DNA from: Viscum album
Lineage: Eukaryota > Streptophyta > Magnoliopsida > Santalales > Viscaceae
DNA: 64,000 nucleotides
Direction of reading: 5' to 3'
Assembly: GCA_963277665.1 (NCBI GenBank)
Contig: OY728143.1
Coordinates: forward strand, 531,684,394-531,748,393
Below, piece after piece: positions 34,450 to 48,310 of the stretch. A program made the position numbers and the translations under genes. Positions within the stretch are counted from its first letter, which is position 1; every line of letters begins with the position of its first letter. The notes beneath the pieces were generated by a model, which had not been told where the DNA came from, did not search any database, and worked only from the letters and a program-made list of their open reading frames with translations.

Positions 34450-36695
34450 ATTTTCATTTTATTTTATCATATTTTAATAAATTAGAGTAATAAGGTAAAT
34501 AATCAATTTAGTAGGAAATGTGTTCAATGTTGCAAAGAGATGTCGACCCTAATGGGAGCAGGAATCATAATCATTATCCAGAAATTCCCTCAAATGACAT
34601 GGGTTATGAACAGAAACTTGTATCAAGAGGACCATTGATTGAGCTAATATATTCATAATTTTTAATATGAATATCAATAGATTTAACCTTACCAATTTAC
34701 CAATTTTATATTATATGGATTAATTTTGGGTTTATGATTTGTTTTGAGAAAAATATGGGAATGGGCTTAATTAAGGATTTATGAATGATTTTTACCAAAA
34801 GGTTAATTTTTTCATTTCAATAAAAATATATTTTCGAATTGAATGATTTTTAGAATTATCAACATATTTTGTTAATATTGATCTTCTAAATAGGGATTAA
34901 TTCGACCATCTAGAGGCCTTAAAAATCAATGAAGTTTATAAATTTTTAGGGTAGAATTAATGGACATGAAAACTCTAATGGTAGCACATGTCGGTCTGTA
35001 AACATCCAATTTAGGTGATTCCACCTATATATTAAGGTAGAAACAATAAATATTTCTCCCATTAACTTACATGACATTTGTAATCAATTAATGTGGGTTT
35101 TTAACAAACTAAATTGAGGGAAGCCTACTGGAAATTTCATCCAGAAAAAGAACTATCCAATAAAAAATTCATAACTCATCCATGATGTTTCCAATTACAT
35201 GTAAATTTGTATATTGGCCATGTATGACTATTTTGATCAATATATATGAAATCTACATGGAATTTAGAGGATTTTATAATTGTAATTGATGCATTGTATG
35301 TCAAATCTAGAGAGTATTCTAGGAGAAAATAAATTCCGACAGAAAAATAGACATATCCCCATCACCATGACACAAAATTCACTGAAATTTTGATAGAATA
35401 TGACCAATGAAATTATGAATAACATTCATGCAGGGGTAAATGAGTTATTCTATCGTCAAATGGGAATGGAACACTCTAACCTTTGGAGGAAAAATTCTGT
35501 CTATAAAAGGAGAGGAGCACCCACAACTCAATGCATTCCAATCCATCCCATTCCATCCAGAAACCAAGGAGAGAAGAATACGATCCATTTATAATTTCAA
35601 TTTTCATTTATTCTTTTTTATTTTTTTACATGTAACTCATTCATATTTTTTAAATTTTTTCCCATTTCTTCTCCCATTTTTCTATATATTCAATCTCTGA
35701 TTATCTCATTCTCTTTCGACCTTGTCTTCATTTTGATATCTAGTCATTTTGCAATGGAAAGTGACTAGAATAAAGCCTAAAACTAGGGAGTAATCATGGT
35801 GTTATTCATTATTTCACTTCAATTCCAAAAAATGTTTTAAATTTATTTGTGTTTTATGGATGGGTACAACATGGGTGCAGTGGTTGTCCACCTCGACACA
35901 GTTTCGAAATCTATTACTTACTACTGATTCATTCATTTTTCCTCCCTTATATTTGGAGAACCTTTCATATAATATATTTGGGATTTTTAAAGGGATGAAA
36001 TGGCATATAGGGGAGCTAGGTCTTTTAATAATGACATTAATGTTCTAGGTGTTATTCTACATAACTCTTAGTGGAGGTATTGTTTGGTGTGATGGACACA
36101 AAAAAAATCAAACACTCTATAAATTAAAGGTATGTAATTCATTAATGAGGAATCAATAATGTTATTATAAAAATTATTTTAAAAAATAATTAAAGGACAA
36201 ACAATCCATTTTTATCCAATCGTATGACTGAGTACTTTCTTCCTAAATTTTATTATGTCTTCATATACATCTGTGTTTAAATTTAAATACTCTATTTCAT
36301 AATTTTAATTTCATGTCTTCCAAAAACATTAAAAACAATAAAAACATAGTTTTCAACAAATAAAAATGAACAAAAATAATTTTTTTGGATGAATTATAAT
36401 ATGTGATTAATTCGATGGCATCACTCCTAATGTGAGATGACCATGGTCAGCCTCATTGTGGTATTAAAAAATAATTTTCTTTTTCCACTCCCAACGACTG
36501 TAATACATCAAAACATGCACTGTTTTCGTAGTGAAAAATAGTAATTTCGATCACATTTTCAAAATTCACATTTTTGTAAATATTTTTCATTATTTAATGA
36601 CATTAAATGATGGAATGAACTAAAAATTATCATTCATTTAATAATTACATAAGGGTATATAAAGAAGAAACACACAATACTAAGGAGGCACTACA
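34450..36695 (+). repeat. Z LTR 1 (about 2.2 kb, start approximate)
   Basis: It aligns with 39196-41316 over landmarks such as GGCCTTAAAAATCAATGA versus GGCCTTAAAAATCATTGA, CATAACTCATCCATGA versus CATAGCTCATACATGA, the ATAAAAGGAGAG promoter block, AATCCATCCCATT, and GTGAGATGACCATGGTCA versus ATGAGATGAACATTGTCA. The left edge is set by equal distance to the promoter in the second copy. It carries about 100 bp extra near 36540-36650. The two frames at 35400-35700 span the transcription start region and are not taken as genes. Confidence 0.7.
35512..35519 (+). promoter_or_regulatory. TATA box of Z LTR 1
   Basis: TATAAAAG followed by a GGAGAGGAGCACCC leader. The partner LTR has CATAAAAG. Confidence 0.65.
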
Positions 36696-39195
36696 ACAAA
36701 GGGATGATCCTCTAATGATAAGGGTAATAAAATTGGAAAGAGGAATATAAACATGGATCTAACATAATTACATAATGTTCATGGATGATGAAAACAAAAC
36801 TGACCCTCAAATATTCACATCAGAGAAGGATGTGTCATTGTTCTTCCTAGATTTCAACGAAGACATCCATAAATATAAATAAAATATTATGGTGGATGAG
36901 CCCGACTACCTACCTTTATCTGGTAATGATCGACTCCAAGTTACACTTTCAATTTAAGAGGATATTAAATTAAAACCTAATCAGTGAGATGATACAATCA
37001 TTAACTCATACTCTTTTAATTTTATTAAATCTTATTTGACTAAAAATAACAACTATTTTGATTTTTTTTGAATGGGTAGACTCTTATTAGGACATGGATT
37101 ATGATTTTGAAAAACGGGATGCACCTTTTGACGAACAACTAGAGCTCCTTAAAATCATTAAACATCTACTGGAGGAATCCCATGATGTTATACCAGTGGA
37201 TATGCCTAATAAACTAGAGACATATGCTGCTTAACATATGGAGAAACTGATGACAGGAGAATAAGATGTTTGACAATAGCAATGACGGTGGAATAGGTTC
37301 CATACTTTATCATACCCCCGCCATGAAAAATGTACAACACTACTAAGTGGGGATATCTGGTTTACTATTTACATGGAGTCCACTTTATCAAGAACAACGA
37401 TCTTTAAGCTGGGAATATCAAATGTGATCTTTAATTTCATTGATGATCTATACACCATCATATTATGGATAATAGTTGTTACTGCCCACTAGAGGAAGAG
37501 ATCATTTAGGGGAAATTTGGGGAATCAAACCATGATATAACATTAAATTATTTTTATATTTCAATTTAATTTTTAAGAATTATTTTAGTATGTATTCAAC
37601 TCCTTATTATCGTTTTGAGCATTAATGACAGGATCCTCATCCTTAAGTGAGTAATTACCTTTTTTATATTCATAAATGTGAAATGGAATCCTTAAATAGT
37701 GGATGAGAAGTAATAAGATTCATGGAAATTATAGATAATTATTAATTTTGTGTCTTATAAACTCCTTATATATATTGGTCCAAACCATGTTTTGAGCTTC
37801 AATGATAATAATTTCATGCCCACATAAGAATTTTTTCATTACATGACTTTTATAGGGGACAAATTTTTTTTTTGTAATTATGTGATTACATGTTTTAGAT
37901 TCCAATTTAAATGATATTCAATGAGAAAAATTGAAAATTTAATGTTTAATGTGAAGTAGGGATATTGGAATGAGGACTTGTAATTTGAGAGAATTGATTG
38001 ATTCATTTTATTGAAATTCCCTAACCATTTATGATGCTTTGAATTTATAAAAATCATATGAAATAATTTGTTATTATATATAATAACTTCAGTGATTTTC
38101 ATATATTATGTTATCATTTTTGACATGATTTCTAGGCCAAATACTTCTTATTTTATGTTTTTTATATTTCATGAGTGACATTGGGACATTCAACCTACCA
38201 GAACATTCATTAGAACTTTTCAAATCTATGACTGTGCAAAAATACATTTAAAATGATTGAGGCATCTCAATGAGATCCCTTATCCACAATGACAACCTTT
38301 TCATAAATCCTTCTTTTATCAAATATAGAACAATAATGAACATTATGAAGATGGCCCACATTGTAATCCATTTTTATGCATTCCTACACTACTATGGTAT
38401 TTTAATGATATTTTAAAAATGTTGTGTGGGGGTGAAGGGTGTGATGGTGGTAGTGATGATATGAAATATAAATTAAAAGTGTGGGGGTTTTATTGTGGGA
38501 ATTGTAATATTTTATGGATTCAATCATCATACTATCTTGTTCCCTCTAATGTATAAAAAACAAAATGACAAAATACCAAAAAACATGTAAAATGGGTAGT
38601 GAATATGGAAAACTAAAAATATCAATTTTCTATTCTTATGACCCTCTTATCGTTTGTGGTTAGGTGATTTATTTATGTTTTGATCTAGTTATAACATTCT
38701 AAAAATTAAAAATACAAAATAAAACAAAATAAAGAGGGTTTACAAGTCTTTCATTATGCTTATTTAATCATGAACTTACATTTAGTTTTGGATGAAGTGG
38801 GTATTTCTACATTGGAGTGGATAATTACATTATAGTTTTAATTTTTATATAGTGAATTTTACATAATAGATAACCCTCATACTTTAGCCTTAATTTTTAA
38901 AGCATCAAATCCTACCTTGCATAAGGATTATAGTCATTTGAACCATTATATGAATGTCCTCACGATTTCATGTGTCTTTTGAATTTATCGAGTGTGGAAT
39001 GTAGTTATTTTATATGATATTTGTTATGGAAAATGTTATTAGGATATGAGAAAAACACTTGATGATTTATATCATGAGATATGAGAGAAATGATTTAAAG
39101 GTGAAGGAAATCCGAACTTAGAATGCTTGATAATAATGAATTGGAGAGCAAGAATGAATGGAAGAATAAGTTCCATCATTTTTAAATGGGGGACA
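36696..39195 (+). mobile_element. Segment between Z LTR 1 and Z LTR 2, with a gypsy RT-linker fragment
   Basis: About 2.5 kb, mostly unrecognised. At about 37095-37225 one frame reads YDFEKRDAPFDEQLELL and then EESHDVIPVDMPNKLE, like the stretch just before RT in Ty3 chromoviruses (EEFKDVMP.ELPKKLP). Nothing of RT proper follows. A purine-rich AAAAGTGTGGGGG near 38475 and AAATGGGGGACAC at 39184-39196 resemble polypurine tracts; the second borders Z LTR 2. This interior does not visibly match 41317-45619, so it may be a different or rearranged element. Confidence 0.45.
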
Positions 39196-41316
39196 CTAAA
39201 ATATAGGATTTAATTATTTATTACAAATTTGTGATATTAAATTTAAATTTTATTTGGGTTTATTAAAATTTTATTTTACATTGATTTTAATTTTACTTTG
39301 GATTTTTAATTTCGTTAACCTTGGTTGTCGCTGAATTCTATCTTCAAATTTTATGATTGAGGGAAAGCATGGATTAAGTGTGGTGGAATTGATAAATCTA
39401 ATATTGTTTGAATTTTTATATTCATTTTAATTTTTTAAACCACCCAATCATTCAATTTAAATATATATAGTTTAATTTGGATTTATGATGTCTTATGATC
39501 ATGATTATGAAATGTTCTAAATTTAGATTTTTGAATGTCTTTAACCACAAATGTAATTTTGTCATTTTTTTAAAATACATTTTAGATTTTAATCATTATT
39601 TTTTATAATATTTAATTTATTTATATTATAATTATCATTTAATCCATGTGATAATTTTAGCAGCTATAGGCCTTAAAAATCATTGATGTTGAGAAAATTT
39701 CAACGAAGACTGTGTGGACCCCACCATCACAATAGAAAATCAAATCCCAATATAAGATCCTCTAATTGAGGTGATTATACCTGGATTCGAATATATAATC
39801 AATGGATAATCTATCCGTTAACTTCCAGGATGTATGGAATACATTATTGTGCATTTTTATTGAACTCAATTGATGTAATATTCTTTGTATTTTCATCCCG
39901 AAAAAATCAATATCTAATAAAAAGTGCATAGCTCATACATGAAGTCATGGATTATATTTAACATTGAATATTGGTTGTGAAAGACTTTTTGAAACTACAT
40001 TAATGAAGTCTTCAATGCAGGAAGAGGACATTTTCATTTACATTAATGCATGATAATTGAAATGTGGAGAGTATGCATGGACATAATTAATGCTTGCAGT
40101 AAAAAGATCATGTCTCCCTCACCATGGTTCAGTATCTTTTGAATTATTTATGGTAGATGACCATGGAAATTATGAATACCTTACCTGATGGTCTGCACAT
40201 GTTATTCTTCCATTAATTGGTTATGTAACATGCCAACTAGTGGATAAAACTTTCTTCCCATAAAAGGAGAGTATCGGTCACCTCTCATAGAATTCAAATC
40301 CATCCCATTGTATATGGTTACCTTGGAGAGGTGGTCAAGGGATATTTATAATTTATAATTTAATTTATTTGTATTTTAGTCATATTTTCCCATTTATCAC
40401 ATTAATCAATTTTATTAATGTGTTTCAAATTTCTTCTTTTATCTATTATTGTGTTCAAAATATTATTATCAAATTCTATGTCTTCCCTATCCCCATCAAT
40501 ATTTCTAAACACATTTCAATGGAAAGTGAATATCCCAGGGTTTCGACCTGGGGGAGGTTTCATGTTTTTCTTTATTATTACATTTCAATTAAAAAAATTA
40601 AATATATTTGTGTTAGATAGAAGAGTATTGCACATTTTTTGATGTCATCCACTACGAATATATTTCCAAATCCATTCATTTCATTTGGTTCATTCTTTTT
40701 CCCTCACTTGTCATGTGAAAAAAAATTCATACGATGGAGTTATGAATTTCTAAATAGATGAAATGGAATACGGTGAAACCAATTCTTTAAGTAATAACAT
40801 TATCTGTTGAGGTGTTACCCTACATGACTGTTTGTGGATGTATGGTTTGGTGTGCCAGGAACATAGTAAAATCACACACTCTATATATGAAATTAAACTA
40901 ATTCACTACTAAGGTTTCACTAAATAGACTATGAAAAATAATTTAATCCATATATCAAAATAATTGAAACCCTATTATCTAATCCTAGGATGAAGATATT
41001 TCATCCATAATTTCAATCTATCTGTATCTACATATGCATTTATATTTAAATTATACATTTCATAATATTAATTTAATGTTTTCTAAAAACATTAAAAAAC
41101 ATAATGCTCAATAAATAATAAATAATAATTAAATTATGTTAAATAGAATTAGTGATTGAATCGACTGTAATGATCCTTATATGAGATGAACATTGTCATC
41201 CTCGGTATTGCATTAGGGAAATAATTTTCTTTTGGAACACCCAATTTCATGTGTGAATCAATAATCAAAATATATATAAGAGGGAACAATATAATATTAA
41301 GAGAATTATAATTACA
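39196..41316 (+). repeat. Z LTR 2 (about 2.1 kb)
   Basis: It starts after the AAATGGGGGACAC purine tract and ends near AATTACA, where homology with LTR 1 fades. The promoter block lies at 40259 (CATAAAAG). No primer site could be recognised after it, which suggests heavy decay. The frames at 40369-40642 lie in the leader and have no family match. Confidence 0.68.
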
Positions 41317-42709
41317 ATTCCTCTGACTTTAAATGGAAAATCTGATCTCTTATTTACAGAATAATGGATCAACTACAATGAGAAGATCATATTCATCATT
41401 CAGTGTTCTAGTAAAGAGAAGTTAATACTGGATGTTTACCATATGGAGGCAGAAATAATAGTTTGTGAACATTGGTCAATAATATGATGACCGAGGAATA
41501 TATCAATGCAATGAAGAGAATGTAATTACACAAAAAAATAAATAAATAATTTTCAAGAACTCTCTAAAATAAAATAGATTGAAATATTCACAACATCATG
41601 AAAAAAATTAAATATATTAGGGTGAACATGGGGAAAATAACAATACATGAATGATACAACTCTGTCATTGTCATTATACTTTAATTAACTATTTACTGCT
41701 TATTTTGGGGTAAAACCCTAGTTTTCAAAAATCTACAGTGAGTCGTGGCATTAATAGCTATAATGAAATTGTCTAATGTTACCTCAATATTGAAATGGAG
41801 ATTAGTATACATCAATGATATTAGGGTGGTATGACGAAAAATTTGGAGTTTAATTATTGTAGTCTGATGGATAAATCTAATGGTACCATCAGATTTCAAT
41901 AGATAACTTCTAAAAGGTGTGGAAAGAAGAACCCTGAAAATTTCCTATGGGGAATAAGGAAATGATTTAGGTGAAAAAAGAGAAGGGGACATAAATAATG
42001 ATTCATGATAGAAAATACCCAGCAATTTGACTACATATTGGAAATTTTTATTCAACCCTCATAGTATCAATCATTTCATTAACTGTATGAAATATGGGAA
42101 CTTTTCAAATCAATTCCCTATGTAACAGTTTTTAGATACAACCAACAACCTCCAAGGCATCAAGGAGGTTTTTTTACATCACAAACACTGAAATAAATCC
42201 CATAAATGAAGTTATGATATGTAAAATTTTTATTCATTTAGAAATATAAAAAACTGATTTTGATTATCCTTTTAAAAATTAATTCATATCTAAATCATTA
42301 ATTATAAAACTTCAAATACCATAAAAAAATATTGGAGTAGAGTTGACGTTGAAAATGGTGAATGTGGAAATTATTTCATCATATGTTTATAACTCTTCCC
42401 TAGTCATAATTTGTGTAATGAACATAGGATATATCCTTTTCATACTCCCATTAGCGTAAATTTGATGCAATTATTTTTTTGAATGGATTTCTTTTTATAG
42501 GGAAAACATAAATTTTCAGGAGAAGGGTATCACTCTCCTTTTATTGAATTGGAAACTGATTCTTTAAAAGTTAGAGGAGGATGTTGAATCATATTTAGAA
42601 ACAATATCTTAATAATGGATATTATATCCCTTTGGAGAAGAATATCAATCTCAATTTATTGAGCCAATGGAATTAACCATCCTATAATACATGCATACAT
42701 TGAGGGAAT
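41317..42709 (+). other. 5' part of Z internal region (presumed leader and gag)
   Basis: It lies where gag and protease should be, between Z LTR 2 and pol. No finger or protease motif could be recognised in any frame. Confidence 0.4.
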
Positions 42710-45600
42710 GCAATGACGTGTTTATTGAAGAATTTCCGAGTATTTCTCTTACCTCAGAGGTTGAATATTGAATCCAACATATACATGGGAAATTACCATT
42801 ATTCATAAATCAATTTATAACAATTTTTTTCAAAATTTAAGAGATATAAGAAATAACTATAATGGAATATGTATAAAAGTTTCATACAACCATTCTATTT
42901 ACCAAGGGATGCACCAGTCCTATTCATCATGAATAGAGATGGTTCAATGTTCCTCTATATTAATTGTAATAATATAAACAATATGTCAATAAATAAAAAG
43001 TATCCATTTACAGATATTGAAGACTGGTATAATCATTTACATTTAGAACATTAATTCCCCCTGGTGAATCTGTAGTCAAGATATTACCATGTTAGGTTGA
43101 AGAATGAGGTTATCCCCAAGATGTATTTTTATATTAGCTATGGCTATGACGAGTTCATTGTTGTCCCTTTTAGTCTCAGAAATTCTATACAAATCATTAA
43201 GAACATGATGAATACAGTATTTAGGTATTACTTAAACAATTTTCTCCTATTCTATATAGATAATATTCCAATATACTTCAAAACCAATGAGGATCCTGAT
43301 GAGTAACTCAACACTATTTTAAAGACCATGTTAAATGAGAAACATTATAAAGGCTCAGTTAAAATGAGTTCTTGTTGAAGCTTGTATCATTTATGTGACT
43401 ATTTTCACAAGAAATGTGATATATATGGATCCTTCAAAGAATGATTTAATGAAGGATGGTCATTTCAATCATATATGAAAAATATTATTAGATTTAATGG
43501 GTTATCATGGAATTATATTTTATTTGGAAAAAACACCTCTTGATTTTTAAATACAACTACCAAGATAACTCAAAATGGAGTGAATAATTCAGGGAATGAA
43601 AAATTTAAAGATAGATAAAAGGAGTTGAAAATGTGTCTTATCAATGCACCTGTTCCCACACAACCCAAAAGTGGAGAAATATTTGTAGTACACATCAAGG
43701 CATAAAAAAATATATGGGGTTATGTGTTAATATGAAAAGAAAAAGTCATATCCTATGCTTCTTGGTGGTTGAATATTTTCAAACATAAGTATCAATAGAA
43801 TGAACTATAATTGGATGTAGTGTTATTAAGTTAGAAACCATCCATCATTATCTCTTTGTGGAGAATTGAATAATATAGGGATAAAAAATTCCTCAAGTAT
43901 ATATTCATATAGAAAGAGATAAGTAACTTTCAATGAAGATGGATGGGGATACTCATGGACACAGATTCCACAATTCATTACCATCCTGGTAATGTGAATA
44001 GTGTGGCTGATTCTCTACGTAGAAACCATTATGAAATTTTATCAGTGATGATAATTTTGATGGATCCAATCATATTTGAATTGAAAAGGATATACATGGG
44101 AATCATAAAAAATGGAACACCATAAATCCATTCAAAAATGATTTCATTATCATCACTTTTGTAGATTTTGAGGATGATCTAAGAAATGATGTTAGTATTC
44201 AGAATAAATAGGAAACTATAACAAGGTAAATCCTATAAATTCAATTTTAATAAAGATAAATTTTTTATATTTGTTTCATGAATATGAGTACCATAAAATA
44301 CTGAATCAAAGAAGGTACTATTGGAGTATTCACATAGATTGAATTTATAATTTTAAATTGGAATCACAATAACATATGAAGTTCTCCAAGAGCAATATTG
44401 GATGGAAAATATGAAAAAGGAAATCAATGAATATAAAGAAATGTGTATGTTATGTTAGAAAGTAAAGGATGATAGGATAATGTATATGGGGATAATGAAA
44501 ACATTACACCTACCAATTTGGAAATGGGAAAACATCACCATGTAATTTCTCACCAGACATCAAAAGACATCCAGAGGAAATAGTGCCATATGGGTTGTGG
44601 TGGATTATCATAAAAATACACCTCACATCAATGTGATTTGAAATGACTTATCTATAGATCAATATCCAATTATATACATAAAAGTGGTGAGGCTGTGTGG
44701 AGTACCACTATCAATTATATCTAATTGAGTTTTGATATTCCCCTCCACATTCTGGAAATGTATCCAATATGATCCAAACACTTAGTGGATGTTTAGTATT
44801 GTCTATGTACATCAACCTAATGCCTAATCTATGAAAACTGTTCACACACTAGAAGACATTTTAGGAGCATATTCTATGTTCTTCAATGGAATATTTTTTC
44901 AACATGTAGCTCTTATTGATTTCTCCAAAAACAATCGTATCCAATCCAACTACCAAATGGATCCATATGAATCCATTTTGGGGGAATAGGTTCAGAACAC
45001 ATTCATATTGCGATGAAATAGGGGAATGAAATCTGAAATGTTCTGAAATAGTTGAAGAAATGGGGGAGAAGGATAAGACTATTTAGAACACATCAAAACT
45101 TATCATAGTCGAGAAAAGGGATATGCTGGAAATCCTCAGCGAGAGATAGATATTGATGTTCGATACGTGGTATTCCTCATCATATCTCAACATTAAATGG
45201 GATGATATTTCACAAGAAATGAACTATTAGTCCAAGATACATCATCCCCCATTTAGGTCCTTCATTGATTCCAAATGGATCCCCACCATCTTCCACTCCA
45301 ACCAAACATATCTATTGTACATATTGTATTCTACATATCCCTACTAAGAATTTACATTAAAAACCCCACACTTGTGATATATCTATAGGTGGTTTAATTT
45401 GATAATTGCCTTTTATATGAGGAGAAACCTTTGAAAATCATAGATCACAGAAACAATGTTCTATAGAATAAGACATTGTAACTAGTTAATTTTTTATGGA
45501 GAAAACACAAGTTTGAATAAAAATCATGTGAACAGAAGGAGGTGAGGAATCAATGTTACCCTCGTATTCTTTAGTGAAGGAAATGAAACATTAAAAGGTG
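42710..45600 (+). pseudogene. pol: Tekay-like chromovirus pol remnant (RT, RNase H, integrase, chromodomain-like tail)
   Basis: RT begins with an EEFPS stretch (about 42735), then DAPVLFIMNRDGSMFLYI and KYPFTDIEDW (42900-43025), then YGYDEFIVVPFSLRN and FYIDNIPIYFKTNED (43136-43295). The catalytic FIDD motif reads YIDN, so the second Asp is lost. The connection and RNase H follow: NAPVPTQPKSGEIFVVH (about 43645), VISYASWWLN (about 43745), HYHPGNVNSVADSLRRN (43970-44025). Integrase shows a YWMENMKKEI zinc-region helix and LPIWKWENITM (about 44510), IWVVVDYHK, then VVRLCGVPLSIISN; the second catalytic Asp is not visible. The tail has KIIDHRNNVL and LVNFLWRKHKFE (45430-45520), matching the LVKVLWRNHKVEEATWE region. 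Stops and frameshifts are scattered throughout. Confidence 0.85.
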
Positions 45601-45608
45601 ACATTTCT

Positions 45609-45619
45609 TATGGGGGAGA
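45609..45619 (+). promoter_or_regulatory. Polypurine tract after Z pol
   Basis: TATGGGGGAGA lies just after the pol tail and just before sequence that resembles the Z LTR. Confidence 0.55.
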
Positions 45620-45890
45620 TTTTAATTACCTGAAATTTTATTAATAAAATTTAATTTAAAATTGCTGAATGACCTATAATGAAATATGTATATAGAAAAC
45701 ACATGGACATATTTGTTTTTATTATATTCTATCATATTTAAATTACCTTGATGAACATTTATTTTTTTCAATATATCTGTTTATAAGTGATCACATGATA
45801 ATTTTAAACATAGGGTCTTCAAAAATTTAATTGATATACACCAAGGAAGTGATGGCTTCAACAAGTAGGATCCTACCCTATGAAGACCAT
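45620..45890 (+). repeat. Z LTR 3 (short truncated copy)
   Basis: Following the purine tract, the TTTTAATTACC start and the GATAATTTTAAACATAGGGT stretch (45799) match GATAATTTTAGCAGCTATAGG in Z LTR 2 (39651). Homology fades near 45890, before the promoter region. Confidence 0.5.
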
Positions 45891-47439
45891 TTTTCATAGC
45901 TTATTAGAGAGATAAAATTTATATAATTTTACCTTGACCAAACACAATCTGATATTGGGCAACTTAAGCATGGTATAAACAAATTATTTGAGAAGTTCAT
46001 TATCAACGAGATCATGAATGAGTTCGTGTTTTCCAAATCACCCCATGATTGTACAACCATCGCAAACCATACTCATATGGAATATATTTTTTTGTATTAG
46101 AGGGATATATATTATGTCACTAAAATATTAATATATACACTATATTTTATAGAATAATGAATATATTATCATCCTAATATTGTTACTATTTGAATGATTT
46201 TTTTGATATAATAAAACAAAATTAATATTTTTGGTTAATATTTGAATTCAAATAAAGAATTTATCAATTAACATATTTTAATGTAAATAAAATTTTAATA
46301 TTATTATATAAATTTTTCTATGAATTATAAATTATCATTTTATTTTTATGAAGCCAGATGTAATTTTTAAAATGTTAAAAAACTCTAATTTCCAAAAAAC
46401 ATTATTTCTTAATAAATGTCAATTTTATATTAAATTTAAATAAACATATATTTATAAAAATAATTTATATAAAATAAATTTTACTTTTGGAATCAAAATA
46501 ACAAAATTATCAAATGGTAAATTATTCATATTTTTCTGATACAATCAAATTTTTGAATAAAAGTATAATATCATATAAACAAACCTTGTGTTTAATGACA
46601 TCATAATGACCCAAAAGTGATGTAATAATTACAATTTATTTGATCCAAGAGAAAATAAATGTTTCAAATTTATAATAATTTTATTTTAAGTTTATTTGAT
46701 ATATTTTAAATCCTAGTATAAATCCCCTAAAACCTATAATGTATTTTAAGATTTCACATCATTTTGTTATGAGTGTGACCCACCTCAACATAAAAATTGT
46801 ATTTTTTTTAATATTTTCTTCACTTAGACATATAAGATAATTAAAGTCACTACTATTTGGTAGAAACTATAGGAAAATATATTGGATTGTTTGTGGTTTT
46901 GGATATTTTTTTATGTAGAGTCCAAACCAAAATAATAAAGAAATCCCCGACATTTCCTATATTAATCCAACCATTATCCCAAATATATTTATACAAGATC
47001 CATGAATAGTGTAAATAACAATTAATCCTCTATTTAGATTCCACACAGGGAACCCAAAATCTCTGATGAATCGTCTCTCAATCATTAGGGTTCAAACACA
47101 TTGATATGTGGCACTGACTTTAAACTATTCCTTTTAATTGAAGCACCTCATTTGGAGATTGTTTCCATAATTGAAAATTTTAATTATGTAATTTATTTGT
47201 AAACATACCATAATGGCCTACATATGTTAGATCAGTTTAATATCTTTTATTACCTCTCATTTTTATCTTTACCTAATTCATTAACATTATGATATTCCAT
47301 AATGGATTTATCTCTTCTCTTTACCAATCATGTACTTTTGTAATGAAAAGTATCTTAAATTAAAATTTCACATGTTTGTATATGGTATAAAATATTTCCC
47401 ATAAATTTCATATAAAAAAGAAATTATTTCCCTACATTA
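45891..47439. other. A+T-rich stretch with no recognised gene
   Basis: From about 46090 to 46730 the sequence is almost entirely A and T, with homopolymer runs. Further on lies a possible promoter-like TATTTATACAAGATC (46986). It may be U3 of the X or Tat element. No coding signal was seen. Confidence 0.5.
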
Positions 47440-48310
47440 CCCTCATTAATCCTCCCATGATCCTTTATGTACACTTTTTATCATGCCGAAATATAGTTAC
47501 GATTATTTTCTGTATTTGTGTTTCATCATTACCATTTGAAATCTATTTTAAAGATACATTGTTGAGATATGTTTTTAAATATCCCTATAACTTCCCATTT
47601 TATTTATATTTTATTGGATAACCCTTCTCAGTCGTCAAATGATTTTTATTAATCATTATGTGACGTCATTATATTTCAAAAAATGTAATAATGATTTTCA
47701 AGGAAAATACAATTTTTTAGTGAATACCATACAAATTTCCGAGCATAGATGTTAACATTTATGAACATATACTAAATATATTTACTCCAATCTATTTTAT
47801 CATGGAATAAAATAATATAATGAATTTATCCATGTTATCAAATCAATTTGGAACAATTATATAAGATAATAAAAGGATTGTGATGGGTTCACCAAAAAAT
47901 ATATAGAACTCTAAGGAATTGGTTAATGAATAGTACCATGATATTTATATTAGAAAATTGAGGGATCTGTATTCCAATTATAGGAATTTTTCCAGCATGG
48001 TTTTTTGGAATTTTTTCTGGACTATAATATATATTATCTTATTTCTCTTATTCCATCATTATTCTATTAGTGGGAATTATATATCACCCATTCATATATT
48101 TTTCCTTAGGTTGTCCCATAGTGTTTTAATAAACATATAATTTAAGAATCATTTTAATTATGTTTTTTAATAATGTAGTTGTATCCCATGTTAATGATTC
48201 CTTGGTATGTACCAAATTTCAAATGAAACTATACTTAGTGATAGTTAAAATTGTATTATGTGAACATTTATTTAACAATTAATGAACTAATGTCTACTAA
48301 AAATAAGCTT
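47440..48310 (+). repeat. Repeat X copy 2 (LTR-like)
   Basis: It is a colinear, diverged match of 32940-33940 in the same orientation. It lies just upstream of the Tat-lineage coding remnant and could be the 3' half of that element's 5' LTR, but no primer site was recognised at its right end. Confidence 0.6.
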
